Positions 63,797 through 64,000 of a stretch of DNA of 64,000 nucleotides are shown here, in pieces; within the stretch, counting starts at the first letter, position 1; every line of letters starts with the position of its first letter. The notes under the pieces are model-generated. The model worked only from the letters and a program-made list of their open reading frames with translations, was not told the DNA's origin and made no database searches. This DNA is from Acanthacorydalis orientalis (lineage: Eukaryota > Arthropoda > Insecta > Megaloptera > Corydalidae). The DNA is taken from contig CM068316.1 of NCBI GenBank assembly GCA_034766995.1, positions 15,478,071 to 15,542,070 on the forward strand. The letters run 5' to 3'. Made by a program: the position numbers and the translations under genes.

Positions 63797-64000
<204 letters not shown>

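Overview
The window looks like nuclear DNA of an insect. It is extremely A+T rich (roughly four bases in five by eye), carries spliced genes with short GT-AG introns (64 to 132 bp), and holds decayed transposons typical of arthropods: mariner, Tc1-like, hAT and a non-LTR retrotransposon. One decayed segment resembles an insect odorant-binding protein. A hymenopteran with a very AT-rich genome would fit, but nothing in the sequence fixes the order or species.

Layout. Bases 1 to about 58,100 contain no intact gene that I can recognise. This stretch is unique AT-rich DNA broken up by more than 60 dinucleotide arrays, mostly (AT)n of 45 to 75 bp, several joined to (GT)n, (AC)n, (AG)n or (CT)n. 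Dispersed in it are broken mobile elements: an internally deleted mariner (12,103-12,662), a 511-bp hAT-type MITE with a perfect 8-bp target duplication (15,068-15,594), a Tc1 scrap followed by the 3' end of a LINE reverse transcriptase (21,331-22,436), a mariner C-terminal scrap (32,130-32,325), and two further transposase pseudogenes side by side (40,870-42,265). Two inverted copies of a GC-rich repeat that abuts (AT)n lie 40 kb apart (2,181 and 42,570). A decayed odorant-binding-protein-like segment is at 25,054-25,395 and an unidentified coding-derived pseudogene at 58,175-58,850.

The right end is genic. RpS20 (minus strand, 2 coding exons, 60,045-60,542) and mRpL39 (plus strand, 5 coding exons, 60,909-62,208) are head to head, with 366 bp between their start codons that must hold both promoters. 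RpS20 is a cytosolic small-subunit protein and mRpL39 a mitochondrial large-subunit protein, so this is a divergent pair of translation genes. Downstream on the plus strand, an exon beginning at 63,496 encodes what looks like a signal peptide and ends at a consensus splice donor. The rest of that gene lies beyond the window, which ends inside a long (AT)n array.

I see no operon-like system, CRISPR array, tRNA, rRNA or clearly new multi-gene system. The main points of interest are the extraordinary (AT)n load, its link to a particular dispersed repeat, the well-preserved MITE and mariner boundaries, and the two coding relics.
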